Of a stretch of DNA of 64,000 nt, positions 12,401 to 20,869 are shown piece by piece; the first letter of the stretch is position 1, and every line of letters begins with the position of its first letter. The stretch is from Symbiodinium microadriaticum (Eukaryota > Sar > Dinophyceae > Suessiales > Symbiodiniaceae): the NCBI GenBank assembly GCA_001939145.1, contig LSRX01000428.1, positions 31,777-95,776 of the forward strand. The letters are read 5' to 3'. The translations under genes were made by a program, and so were the position numbers. The notes under the pieces are model-generated. The model worked only from the letters and a program-made list of their open reading frames with translations, did not search any database and was not told the DNA's origin.

Positions 12401-14727
12401 GTCAGCTGAAGAGACAGAGGCAGATCATAACCTTTCCCCGAAATGGTGGTGAGCTTTGCCCCAGCCAGATGATCCAGACCACCGGATGCAACTTGGGCTA
12501 CTGTCCCACGAAGGACTGTGAGGAGTCTCAGTGGTCTGAGTGGGGCGGCTGCTCTGTCTCTTGTGGTATCGGCGAGGAGAAGCGAGAGAGAAAGGTCCTG
12601 CAACTCCGATCCTCTGGAGGAGAAGGCTGCGACAGCGCCGTGACAGAAAGCAGACCTTGTCACCAGGGCATTCCTTGCAGCGTCCGGCCCTGCGAGATGT
12701 CTGACTGGAGCACATGGGGCGAGTGCAGTGTCACCTGCGGATCGGGACAGCGCGGTCGAACTCGGACCGTCACGCCTCCCGAGAACGGTGGAGACTACTG
12801 CGAGCCTGGTCCCCTGTCTGAGCTGGAGGGCTGCAAGGAGCAATCCTGCGTCAAGCAAGTCTGCGTTGACGGCCAGTGGGGCGACTGGGAGGAGTGGTCC
12901 CCGTGCGATGTCTCCTGTGGAGGCGGCACCACCTTCCGAAGACGGCACATGGCCGTGGCCGCAAACGAGTGTGGAAAGCCGGCAGAGGGCCTGAGCAGAG
13001 AGGAGGCTTTCTGCAATGTTGACCACTGTCATGCAGCACGAGATTGTGACTTGGTCTGATTTATCAATGCCATACTGACGGTACCGGTAAGAATCGGTGT
13101 GAGATTACCTTCAATTTATCACTTCGCAATGATTCAGACATGCCTCTGAGAGTAACATGTGCGACGGGGCAGACCCGGAGTAAGTTTCGCAGTCGCTCAG
13201 GTGTTCTCTCCGAGTGGTCCGATTGGTCTAGTTGCTCAGCGACTTGCAATGGCAATCAGAAGCGGGAGCGATCTATCATTCAGCACGGCAGATCCGGTGG
13301 AGTGCTCTGTGATGGCGATATCCATGAGACGCAGCCTTGCAACCCTGGCCTTTTTGATCCCTACCCCGACGGATGTGGGCAGGAGGAGACAAAGGACTCG
13401 GCACAGGGAACAGACGCTTCTGTTTGAGAGGAAGGCTAGGTAAAAACACGTCAGACATGGCAGCTTCTGCTAGGATTGCAAGATGAGCAATTGGACCGAC
13501 TGGTCTGAGTGCAGTGCTACCTGTGACGGTGACGGTCTCAGTGATTCGATGCGTGCGCCGATGCCGTTTCCAGTCCCAACTCTGCTAGATGGACGAGACA
13601 GAAGTCCCCTCTCCGAACCGTGCACAACCTTCCCGGTGCCTGTCCCACCAGCGCCAAATTCACGCCTTTGATGCATGTTTTGCAAGTCGAGTCTGCAAGG
13701 ATGCATTGTGGTGTCCAGTCAGTTCTTGCAACTACTAGTGTCAACATCGCGCGTGCTGCTGAGGGGTGTCCCATGCAGAGCAGCCGAGGTGGCGCCAAGG
13801 TCAAGAGGAGGGCGATCGTGCAGGTGCCACCGCAGGGCTGGGCAATGGCAGTCTACATCGGATAATGCGTACAAATTGACAACTGAAGTACATTCTGGTG
13901 GATATTCTAGATTCTAGCTTCGGGAGAACCACGTTGAGATTCTAGACACCTGCATCGAAAAAGCACCCTCCATGCTCAATCTCTGCCCCTGTGACAGCAC
14001 CGCGCCAACGGCGGAAGACCTTGCACAGGCGGGAGAGTTTCAGAGATGCAGTGATGCGCAGTCCTGTGGATGTGACACCGCAAGCCGCTCCTGCCGATGG
14101 TAGCACCAGAAGAGTTCTCCTGTTAGTCTGTCTTCTGTAGGCTCCCTCACCAAGATCCAGGGCTGCGCGGAGGACCAGTGCGAGGGCGGCGACCCGGTAG
14201 CCTGCGAGTTTGGCGACTGGAGGGACTGGAGTGCCTGTGACAAGTGTGACGGCGAACGCAAGCGGAAGCGCACCATCAAGCAGTATGCCCAGAATGGTGG
14301 CAGCAATTGCGATGCTTTCGCAGGGGAGGAGGTGGACAAGTGCCCTAGGTCCTGTGTACATGGGTTTTGCACTTGGAGCCCATGGGGAAGTTGGGGCTCC
14401 TGCCACGGTTGTGGCCGAAGCGCTCGTCGGGAGCGAACGCGAGAGCAGCGGGCTACAGAGAACCCCCTGAGACAGCCTCCCCTCAGCGAGACCCGGGTCG
14501 AAAGACTTACCCTCCACCACAGTGAGGTAACAGCTGCGCAGCACGGCTACACCGCATTAGTCGCGGAGGTTGGCGCCTTGCGGACCGCCCGAGACCACAA
14601 ACTTACGCTGGCATTCGGGCTCGGCCTCGTGACGGTGCCTTTGGGTTTCGCTTTCCTTCGATTGCTGCCACTTCTTCGTCTCAGAACAAGCGGATACTCG
14701 TCGTTGCTGCCAATGGGAGCCGAATGA
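417..14727 (+). CDS. Large modular adhesin-like protein: novel module array, TSP1 repeats, C-terminal TM (partial gene model)
   Basis: All convincing exons from 417 to 14727 are on the + strand and encode two kinds of repeated extracellular sequence, so I read them as one gene, though several adjacent genes cannot be excluded. The 5' part (417 to about 6630) is an array of an unrecognised Cys/Gly module. A Cys-rich connector follows (about 6659-7382). Then come about 24 TSP1 repeats with the family hallmarks W-x-x-W, C-S-x-x-C-G, R-x-R and six Cys. The last open frame carries a 25-residue hydrophobic segment and a short tail. TSP1 domains bind glycans and proteins, and their WxxW tryptophans are commonly C-mannosylated; apicomplexan relatives of dinoflagellates use TSP1 plus TM architecture in surface adhesins. 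An adhesion or recognition role is therefore inference. The true start is not seen and may lie upstream of the window. Introns are short to 3 kb with GT or GC donors. Confidence 0.7.
783..823 (+). CDS. Module exon Y2, copy 1
   Basis: Encodes IPIGSSLSSSKKC and is followed by GTCTGA, a possible GT donor. The IGSSxxSSxKC pattern is repeated at 1580, 2314, 2926 and 6172. The 5' border is uncertain. It lies between X exons, as in the other modules. Confidence 0.5.
1031..1106 (+). CDS. Module exon X, copy 2 (GC donor)
   Basis: 76 nt, acceptor GCTGAG, donor GCATGA. Encodes 25 residues beginning FEISHEKGKICATR and ending DKPWGLDL. Same length and phase as copies 3-5. The donor is GC where copies 1 and 5 have GT at the homologous position. 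Confidence 0.65.
1189..1228 (+). CDS. Module exon Z, copy 2 (3' border unknown)
   Basis: Follows acceptor TTCAG and begins VLHC. Equivalent starts occur at about 1998 and 2732 (VLHCHHHGH) and 6598 (VLHCFHKDHDD). Joining X to Z gives a phase-0 junction such as MHL-VLHC. The 3' end is not determined. Confidence 0.4.
1580..1625 (+). CDS. Module exon Y2 in repeat unit 1
   Basis: Encodes MQIEIGSSPDSSTKC and is followed by GCCGTT, a possible GC donor at the position where other copies have GTC. The acceptor could be one of several AGs between 1565 and 1579. Duplicated at 2314-2359. Confidence 0.5.
1863..1938 (+). CDS. Module exon X, copy 3 (GC donor)
   Basis: 76 nt between acceptor TCTGAG and donor GCCGAG. 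Encodes FHVYHHGDQICAHR followed by TDYDKPWGLHL. Identical to copy 4 at 2597-2672 because both sit in the 734-bp duplication. Confidence 0.7.
2157..2759 (+). repeat. Direct repeat unit 2 (603 bp)
   Basis: Second copy of 1423-2025, separated from it by 131 bp of unique sequence. It carries its own Y2 (2314-2359) and X (2597-2672) exons in the same phases, so the duplication keeps the reading frame. Confidence 0.95.
2597..2672 (+). CDS. Module exon X, copy 4
   Basis: Same sequence as copy 3, acceptor TCTGAG and donor GCCGAG, encoding 25 residues ending DKPWGLHL. Confidence 0.7.
2865..2972 (+). CDS. Module exon Y1+Y2, uninterrupted copy
   Basis: A 36-codon open stretch starting ESHEISFGGSLGAHG and ending IIGSSLQSDLKC, followed by GTCGCT (GT donor). 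In repeat unit 2 the related ESHSSFGGSSHGKSVEE piece (about 2120-2168) is separated from its IGSS piece by roughly 145 bp of non-coding sequence. This copy therefore appears to lack an intron its paralogue has. Confidence 0.55.
2981..6120. other. Long intron or spacer filled with dispersed GC-rich repeats
   Basis: No supported exon. It contains (GA)n tracts at 2983-3001 and 4202-4218. Degenerate recurring blocks of the form CCGACCC(C/T)T(C/A)(T/C)GCCCT are followed by purine-rich tails at about 3255-3290 and 3657-3690. GCAAAGCAAAGAGAGAG variants lie at 3718, 3785 and (shorter) 4722. Open frames on both strands here are GC-biased and show no family likeness. Confidence 0.6.
6172..6210 (+). CDS. 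Module exon Y2, last copy
   Basis: Encodes VELVVGSSLHSSTKC, followed by GTCGGG (GT donor). A further possible micro-exon of this module, VDAPGDIYCDDE, lies at about 6275-6310 between a TGAG acceptor and a GCTTCC donor. The 5' border of Y2 is not certain. Confidence 0.5.
6441..6516 (+). CDS. Module exon X, copy 5
   Basis: 76 nt between acceptor GCTTAG and donor GTCGGA. Encodes FHIYHENGKICAHRTDHNDP and then WGMHL. With copies 1-4 it defines the consensus F-H-I-Y-x-(4)-(I/V)-C-A-x-R-(T/V)-D-x-x-x-P-W-G. Confidence 0.72.
6659..6755 (+). CDS. Connector exon, unrecognised
   Basis: Open frame after acceptor ACCAG encoding LSLDPGACFEGDAETQAGGK and on to KVALPFCKN, ending at donor GTGACA. Two Cys; not recognised. 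Lies between the module array and the Cys-rich connector. Confidence 0.4.
6879..7020 (+). CDS. Cys-rich connector exon
   Basis: After acceptor TTCAG the frame encodes CCICGHGQEPFDCYADLPNA and later VQYCCRFPGYEEGASC. Seven Cys in about 45 codons suggest a disulfide-bonded extracellular segment. The frame stops at 7021-7025, so a donor lies earlier; its position is unsettled. Confidence 0.5.
7048..7197 (+). CDS. Cys-rich connector exon 2
   Basis: Encodes KLGCDMLPDDTASVSMLL and on to ETCPSPEECDT, ending in mid-codon at a strong donor, GTGAGC. The phase (2) matches the next exon, which supplies one base to complete a Thr codon. Acceptor is AG at 7046-7047 or 7049-7050. Confidence 0.6.
7276..7382 (+). 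CDS. First (degenerate) TSP1 exon
   Basis: Acceptor CCGAG, donor GTATGT, 107 nt. Starts CEPVDCVFAEWTSWK, which matches the DC-x-x-(A/S)-x-W-x-x-W opening of the other TSP1 repeats, but lacks the following CSxxC pair. Spliced to the previous exon it reads EECDT-CEPVDC in frame. Confidence 0.6.
7899..8022 (+). CDS. TSP1 repeat exon
   Basis: Frame encoding SCTLAQDWTLWRGDCSDPTG and then QQMRSREVRRAHKHCSS. It has WxxW, a divergent Cys pair and the R-x-R strand. A partial upstream piece at about 7816-7850 (ECKGDVTVDCKFSA) may be the end of another repeat. Borders approximate. Confidence 0.55.
8287..8395 (+). CDS. TSP1 repeat exon
   Basis: Encodes EFEEWHEWSECSAKCGVG and RRQRMRDIDEDVQST, with WxxW, CSxxCG and R-x-R all present. 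Ends at donor GTGAGT (8396). An upstream fragment DCKFTVG (about 8217-8240) resembles the start of a repeat. Confidence 0.65.
8741..8856 (+). CDS. TSP1 repeat exon
   Basis: Encodes CQECEIEPCGDRNCELSFWT and EWSGCVGADRRA: the end of one repeat (x-E-P-C) and the start of the next (NCELSFWTEWSGC). Borders are approximate. Confidence 0.6.
9705..9784 (+). CDS. TSP1 repeat exon
   Basis: Frame CRYLLSDWGAWQPCTRTRSR then TGCSQKL, before donor GTGAGC. The opening (C-x-x-L-S-D-W-x-x-W) matches the neighbours. The bases between about 8860 and 9700 hold no exon I can support. Confidence 0.55.
10251..10772 (+). CDS. Exon with three TSP1 repeats
   Basis: Acceptor CTGAAG and donor GCAGCT; 522 nt, phase 0 at both ends. 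Encodes three TSP1 repeats opening DCLLSDWEGWSDCSTNCG, DCQWGDWAHWSACPCSCG and CRDGTWGEWMEWTACSATC. Each has the R-x-R strand and closing Cys pair. The reading frame continues directly into the next exon at 10903. Confidence 0.85.
10903..13045 (+). CDS. Exon with twelve uninterrupted TSP1 repeats
   Basis: 2143-nt exon between acceptor GCCAAG and donor GTGACT, ending phase 1. Twelve consecutive TSP1 units start near DCAVSEW, DCVLAEW, DCQLGSW, YCAWTQW, NCIFGAW, DCLLGDW, DCELSSW, DCELTDW, DCEVSDW, DCEESQW, PCEMSDW and GQWGDW. Most keep WxxWSxC, CG-x-G and R-x-R. The third lacks one Cys of the CSxxC pair, and the fourth and fifth are strongly diverged in their middle. The last four look most canonical. 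Spliced to 13201 the junction reads DC-VLSEWSDW, which fixes this donor. Confidence 0.92.
13201..13370 (+). CDS. TSP1 repeat exon
   Basis: Starts after CTCAG with two bases completing a Cys codon, then VLSEWSDWSSCSATCNG, a basic RKRERSI-like strand and TQPCNPG. The intron before it (13046-13200, 155 bp, GT-AG) is certain from phase and family spacing. The 3' border is not certain; phase-0 GA donors are available at 13360-13390. Confidence 0.8.
13474..13534 (+). CDS. TSP1 repeat, first half
   Basis: Acceptor TGCTAG, donor GTCTCA, 61 nt ending phase 1. Encodes DCKMSNWTDWSECSATCDGD. Completed by the exon at 13789. Confidence 0.75.
13789..13850 (+). CDS. TSP1 repeat, second half
   Basis: Acceptor GCCGAG, donor GTCTAC. 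Two bases complete a Gly codon, then GAKVKRRAIVQVPPQGWAMA, the R-x-R strand and loop expected after CSATCDGDG. A Cys-rich frame follows at about 13950-14099 (CIEKAPSMLNLCPC and CSDAQSCGCDTASRSC), whose junctions I could not close. Confidence 0.7.
14141..14727 (+). CDS. Terminal exon: TSP1 repeats plus transmembrane helix
   Basis: After acceptor CTGTAG the frame gives a TSP1 tail (GSLTKIQGCAEDQC), a full repeat (ACEFGDWRDWSACDKC) and a second short one (CTWSPWGSWGSCHGC). It stays open through a linker to LTLAFGLGLVTVPLGFAFLR (about 14602-14676), followed by a basic, short tail and a stop at 14725. The hydrophobic stretch is long enough to span a membrane. That it belongs to the same exon is likely but unproved, because no splice evidence is needed to reach it. 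Confidence 0.65.
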
Positions 14728-15500
14728 GTCAATGCGGACACAACCGCGCTTTGTAGGAATGTACCGCCGGGACCTGAAACAGGCCCGCAAGAACAAACTT
14801 CCGAGTGCCCTGAATGACGAATTTTCAAGGGAGAAGTTCTTCAACATCAGCGATACAGCGCTCTGAAGTTTTCACCCGTGATCATACCAGTAGTTCAAGT
14901 TTGGCAAAGTCCGACAAGATTCTTTCGACCTTCACAGAGCCCATTGCGAGTAGACCTACCAAGCTTGGGCTGGTTTCTTGAAGACTTCGTGGTTGCGGAT
15001 CCGGTCCAGCTTGTTTTAGAGCCCAGAGGTGTCTTGCACATGTGCGGATTCCATCAGACAAACGGCCTCAGAGACAGTAAATGTGTTGGACACGAAGGGA
15101 GGTTACAGTTTGACAACTGGGCGCAGTGAAGGTCCGCTCGAGTTAATTCGCAGACCGGAATGCCAATGTCGCATCACGTCCGCTTGCTGGCCATGGAAGG
15201 CCGCAGATCTGCAAGCGAGTCTAGCGTGGTTGGGCACTCTTGCTAAAGCTTTGTACTCTTGACCAATCAGGAGTTGCTCCGCCACAACACCCGTGCACTG
15301 TCCAGCTGTGGAGCCGATTTCTTTTTCTGCTTCACTTCTAGTGCTGTCTGCAATGCATCGAGCCGCAGGAGAACTGTGGCTTGGGTGATTGGTGCAAGAG
15401 AACTTAAACTCATGCCTTCAACGCCTCCAGGAACCATGTTGACATGGTGTTGTAACGCATGGCAATTCGCTTCTTCCATGCGGCTTATTTAATAGCACTG

Positions 15501-15614
15501 ATGAGGCACATCATGGCAAAATACCAGCAGCATGAGACCTCTCGTCTCCTTGAGTCTGGAGCCATGGAGAAGCCAGTGAAGAAGAAGAAGAAGCAGGTGC
15601 AAAGTGGGTTGTAA
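15501..15614 (+). CDS. Small coding-looking exon with Lys-rich end
   Basis: After acceptor TAATAG the frame encodes MRHIMAKYQQHETSRLLESG, then AMEKPVKKKKKQ. It either stops at 15614 (VQSGL, stop) or splices at GTGCAA. Not recognised. Open frames at 14878-15129 and 15259-15492 nearby are unsupported. Confidence 0.35.
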   Translation: MRHIMAKYQQHETSRLLESGAMEKPVKKKKKQVQSGL

Positions 15615-16555
15615 CTCATTAAAAGTAATTAAAATTAGTTGGGGAAGGTGAAACCAACCAGGACTGGAAGGTAGCCTTGTGGAGTTGCCATTCTCAAGTC
15701 AGAGAGCCTACCACGGTCTCCTGAATGTGGGGCCGAAGGTGGTCGCTAGAACTAGAACTGGAATGAACTCAACAGCCTTGGTTTTACACCAACACGTGTG
15801 GTCAATTGTCGGACTTCCTTCGTGGAATTCCTCTCAGGTTTTGGCCGCTAGTATATAGCAGAGATACAGTCGTCACGAGGGAACTGTCCCGGGCCAGGCC
15901 AGAAAGCCCGCGGAGGAGGGACACGCGCGGCAGGGCACTTCGAAGTTCGGGCGCCGAGAAGACCCAGTGACTCAGTGGTCTCATGTCAAGCGCGAATATT
16001 TCAGAACAGTTTTGCCTCCAAAGGAAGGCGGAGGCCAAAGCAAGCCCAGGCCAGGCCCGGTCCGTGTAACATGGGCTAGAGACGGGCAGCAATAGCAGAA
16101 GCAGTCAGAGTCAGAAGTTTTGTGGAGGCCCTTCAGATGCAGAAGTGTGAGCCCAAGCAGTGCGAAATGCTGCCTTTTCCCTGGCTCTTTGCTTTGCCTT
16201 TGTTGGGTCAAGTGTGTTCAAGTGTATCAGGTCCCTGCGAAGACCGGGAAGGCTCAAAAGCGAAAAGGACTGGCCTGTTGGCATGCTGGTGTACGGAAAT
16301 TGCAAAAGCGCAGTGAGTTGGACGGGCAGCGGTCGAAGGCAGTCTGCACCATCAATGTGGATATATCGCATAGCATCCAGGACTGCAGTCCCAGCCTGAT
16401 TTGCCGGCCTCAAAGAAGGCCTGTCCTATGCGCGATTTCGATAATCGCAGGCAGCTCCGTTTTCCTTCCACTCTTGCGCATGCAGGCCAAGAAGCAAAGC
16501 CTGAAAGAAGGACCGCTATTTCCACATACAGGCCAGCCGTGCACCTCAATGAAAA

Positions 16556-16706
16556 TTGCCCAGGACACGTGGATGCCAAGGACTCAGCGGAGGCCTCCAA
16601 AACGAAGGCCGGCTCTGCAGGGACATGGAAGGCCATGTTCAACCACATGTCCTCGAAACAGGCTTCTCTGATCCAAAAGAAGAAAAAGCGCACAGGAGCT
16701 GGCTGA
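16556..16706 (+). CDS. Coding-looking fragment with Lys-rich C-terminus
   Basis: Frame ending TWKAMFNHMSSKQASLIQ then KKKKRTGAG and stop. Composition (Ala/Ser/Lys, amphipathic) looks like a protein end rather than intron. No family recognised. The opposite strand has a competing open frame of 190 codons, so strand choice is tentative. Confidence 0.3.
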
Positions 16707-17173
16707 GCAAGAAACTCATGCATGAAGTCGGCCATCCAACAGGCGGAGGCGGCGACAGCGGCGCAGCCTCGCAGAAGCAGGTCGGTTCGCTGCAGATTCG
16801 AAGAGCCTTCGCTCGTATCGTTCCGCCGCAGGAAGCCGCGGCAGGCCTGTCCAAGCCTTCGACTTGCAAGTTTCATCAGAAGCCTTCCTGTCAGTCGGCT
16901 CAAGGGGCCTGCACACGAACACATCTTGGTCAGGCGTGAACCTTACTGTCTTTGTTGACGGCGTGCCCTATGCTGCAGCCCTGGCTTTTCCACAGACCCC
17001 AATGATGGCGTAGGGCTTAAAGTTTAAGACTTAGGCGCAGGGTTTAGGGCATGGTCATCAGGGCATGCACCTGTTCGACAGCGCTGCATGGAGATATCCA
17101 GGACTGGTCCGTGGAGAAGCTTTCTGACTTCTTTCGCCAAAGGTGCGGTTCTTGCCTCAGACAAATCCCAGAT

Positions 17174-17950
17174 GAATAGTGACTATGCAATAATCATAGT
17201 CAAAAACACGTACAAATAATGGTTGTGTAGTAATTCTCATGCCACAGTTTTAATTCTTTAAATAACTTCTACGATGACGATCAATAGTACTACTGTTCAT
17301 GACAATACAAGCAATCGTAACGACAACAACAACTTCAACAGTAATAACAGGCGAATAATATCAAAGACGGTTGTAGTAGAGATAATGGTAATCGTAGTGC
17401 TCAAATCTGCAGTAATTGTAATAGTCAGACTACATTTATTAGTAGTTGCAATAATCTGGCTGGTAGAAACAGTTATCGCAGTAAGAATCACTAACCATCT
17501 TTGCAATAATAGTGACAATCATAGTAACAACAATGACAGTACTGCTAACAGTAATCATAATCGTCTGAATGGCAATACGACCAGCAGCAACATATTAGCA
17601 ATAGTAGTGGTGATCCTAATATCAATAGTCTTATCACTCATTTTGGAAAGCAGTAGTCAAAATACTGACACCAATATCAATTGAGCAATAACAGTAGCAG
17701 TGGTAAAACTCGAAATGCTGGTAGCACTCACAACACTCGTAATGCTCGTAGTGCTCGTAATGCTAGGGATACTCGTAACCGAAACACTCGCAACAAAGTA
17801 ACCGAGCTAATCGCACCATTCGTGCTAACTGGATCAATCGATATATGTCTAATGTTGTAATGATAAGACTAGTAATAATAATAATAGTAATGCTGATAGC
17901 ACTAACTGTATATAATGGTAAGTCGTAACTATAGTAATGGTAGCAGCAAC

Positions 17951-18005
<55 letters not shown>

Positions 18006-18274
18006 ATATTCACAAGAGGAATAAGAGGAATAAGACTTTAAGAGAAATATTATAATTTAAAGTAAGATGCACAATACGAGCAATAAGAGTAACAGGAGTA
18101 GTAAGCGCAATTACATCAAGAAGGGAATCATAAGAACAATTCGAGTAATTAGCGTAATAATAGTTCTGGTCACCTAAATTTAATTATCATAAATCATAGT
18201 ACTAACAACGACAATAGTGATAGTACTATACACTGTTCCCGCTACTACTTCTTCTGCGAATGCTGCTGCTGCTG

Positions 18275-18320
<46 letters not shown>

Positions 18321-18345
18321 ACTCTTGTTATCACCTTTCTGAACC
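17174..18345. repeat. Degenerate TAG/AAT repeat region with (TAG)n and (CTA)n cores
   Basis: About 1.1 kb of A/T/G-rich degenerate triplet repeat. Clean cores are (GTA)n at about 17956-18001 and (CTA)n at about 18272-18321, the latter complementary to the former. A 136-codon frame at 17274-17684 is rich in Asn/Ser/Ile and is a repeat artefact. Confidence 0.8.
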
Positions 18346-19289
18346 GAGGTGAGGTGGCCGAAGTGCGGGCCCCCACCTGGCAAGACTCGGGCCGCTTGCG
18401 TGCAGGGCTCGGTCGAGCAGGGGTTGTCGTTTTCGGGACTTTTATACGGTTTCAGTTTCTTCGTTCTTTAAGTCGCAGTGTTCGTTTCTTCGTGTTCGGC
18501 TCCCTATCCTGCTCCATGTCTTCACAGCCCCCACCCGATTGCTTTAAGTCTTCCCTAGCGCCTTGCAGTCCAAAATGGAGAAGGGAGTTCGTGAGAGCGC
18601 GTGAAGACGGGAGATTTAAGGATGGACAGGAACTGAGAGCCAAAATCCGAGAACTAAGCCGTTTGACATCCCGTAGTGTAGGCAAAAACGAGAATTGAGT
18701 ATTGGCAGTGCATCCTTATGAATCCTTGGTCATCCGAACCTAATCAAACTGCATTGCAGGAAGCATGAAGAGTAACGGTCGGATTAATGTCAAATGTGAG
18801 TTTGAAAAAGAGCAAATGTTGAGAGTTTCAGAAATGACATTAGGGTTGAGAGTTGAGAAATATGCAGATGAGTTGCTGCAACTAGCGGCCGAATCAAGGC
18901 ACTTGCTTGAGGAAATCGTTAATTCACTTGCTTGCGACACGAGAGGGATTTGAGTAAATCTGCAGGGGACGTCGCAAGCGAGATTTCTGTAAATGGATGT
19001 GCGCAAACATAGAGAGAGTACGAAGCGCTGTGTTCGCCTTTGTCGGCACTCTCTAAGCACCGTACGTCTTGAGCGGTCATGAAATCTCGCTCAAAGCCCA
19101 TCAGGCACAGCAGGGAACACGAATTTGATATGCGGTTCGTTGTGGAGTGGTGGCGTAGGTGTTAGCGGGCCCACGGGGAGGGATGAGGCCGTAGATAGGT
19201 TTTTCTAAACTTCTCATCGGCCGCATCTGAGGCGAATTATGACACAAATCTAGAGGCATGATCAAAACTACGATAGTGGGCGATGGTAT

Positions 19290-19440
19290 GCGATGGCAAT
19301 TGCGATTCTGCTGGTGATGTTGTGTATGGTCATCATGATCGACGTCATCATCATCATCAACATCACTGACCGCACCATCATCACCAGCATCACCATCATG
19401 ATCATCATCATGATCATGATCATCATCATCATCATCTTCG
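19290..19440. repeat. Degenerate CAT/ATC repeat
   Basis: (CATCAT)n with ATG interruptions. The region 18345-19290 before it shows two GC-poorer stretches with open frames of about 60-115 codons, none recognised. Confidence 0.7.
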
Positions 19441-19651
19441 TAGAAGTGGGATGCTCTGCTGTCTTGGAGGCGGTTATGCTCACGTGGTGCTGGGCAGCGG
19501 GGAGAGCAAAGACAAAGCCCTCGCGCTGAATGGGAGCAAGGTTGGCAAGCAGGCAGCGACAGAGCTCAAAAGCGCAAAAACTACGGCCCTGTGTCTTGTG
19601 CTTGCAGGATTTGTGCTGCAGCTATGTGGCAAACGCCCTTAGAGTTGTGCT

Positions 19652-20169
19652 TTGGCAAAGGGCCGCTATCTGAAGATCGAGCCTGCCAAGCAGCCGGGCG
19701 AAGGCCACGTGGAGAGCAGAGTAAAGCATACCAGGATGCATGGGACAAGTGCTGCATGTCCGAGTTGGCAGGCAAGTCCGCTTCTGCGGGGACGGAGGAC
19801 TTGGAAGGAAAGCGCCAATGCCCCAGTTCGCTGCAAAGGCTGTCGCCTGGAGCCGCCGAGTTCAGCAACAGGCCGACTCTTCGTGAAGAACTTGCCTTAC
19901 AGCGCGACGGAAGACGACATTGCAAAGCTCTTCGTAAAGTGTGGCAAGGTGAGGCTTCGTGTAGCAGCCTAGGATGTGCGCCCGCCTGTCTCGTCAGGTG
20001 GTTGAGATCAGAATCCCACACCAAGCCGGAAGGTCGAAGGCCTGGAAATGCACTGCTGCTGGTACTGTAGCGGCTAGCCGAGCATGTAGCGTGCCCGGTC
20101 TGGCAGGGCTTTGCCTACGTCGAGTTCGCGAAAGCCAAGGCGACTTGGGAATTCGTCGTTGCGGGAAAG
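19652..20169 (+). CDS. RRM-domain RNA-binding protein (partial, three exons)
   Basis: Three exons join in frame: one ending at 19948 (donor GTGAGG), 19998-20039 (acceptor CGTCAG, GC donor GCCTGG), and 20107-20169 (acceptor GGCAG, donor GTCGTG). The joined sequence is an RRM core: RNP2 (LFVKNLPYSATEDDIAKLF), a beta strand VVEIRIPHQAG, and RNP1 RSKGFAYVEF, followed by an alpha helix. Upstream in the same open frame, GRYLKIEPAK resembles the last strand of a preceding RRM, so the protein probably has tandem RRMs like the pre-rRNA processing factor RBM19/Mrd1. That family assignment is a guess. The linker part (about 19700-19860) may contain an unrecognised intron. A last small exon may end at 20800 before GTAAGG; the remaining C-terminus is not found before the AT-rich block. 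Confidence 0.75.
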
Positions 20170-20869
20170 GTCGTGTAGAGCAAGTCTGCCTGTCTGAACA
20201 CTACAGCCATAATGCCTCAACGCAGTGCATGAATTCTTGCACCAAGCCGAGCCACAACAGACGGGTCAGGGACTTCAAGCTGCCATGCTTTTGGACCCTG
20301 CCCCATCGCCAGAGCCTGTGTGGTGAGCATGCCAGCAGTACTGGTTTGAAGTACTCCAAGACCCTGAAGAAAGTCCCGGCCCGAGACCGAGGTTGCAAGG
20401 ACGTAAGCTGTGGCTCGATGCAGATTCGGGAAGTGGGTGTAGCCCTGAGATGCCCTGAGGACAGCTTTTAACTTGCCTGTACCTATCACTATCCATGCCA
20501 GTGAAGCGCGGATGGGCTGCACACATCGCGTCGGCTGGTTGTGAAAATCTTGTCGAGAGCATTTTCCAAGGCCAAAGGCTGGTTTCCACCATCGCGCGGA
20601 GGTCGGGGCTGTCTTGGCCGTGTGCATCCTGCAAGCTGAAGTCATCAGGCATTTCAGTCCAAGTTTGGCCCAGCAAAGCCGTCTGGAAAGACGAAGCAGG
20701 TGCAAGTATTGAGAGGTTCTTGTTTGAAATTCAGTCATCATCAATTCCGCTTGCCTGCAGGGTCCAGCTATGGATCGGTCAGAGCCCCAGATCTTGTGGG
20801 TAAGGTCTGTTTGCTGCCAAAATACGGTCCGAGGCAGAAGGGCGCCTCGAAGAAATTGTCGTTATTCTA

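Noticed and set aside
12322..13032. 236-codon minus-strand frame
   Set aside because: Antisense shadow of the twelve-TSP1 exon.
17274..17684. 136-codon Asn/Ile/Ser frame
   Set aside because: Product of degenerate TAG/AAT repeats; no splice or family support.
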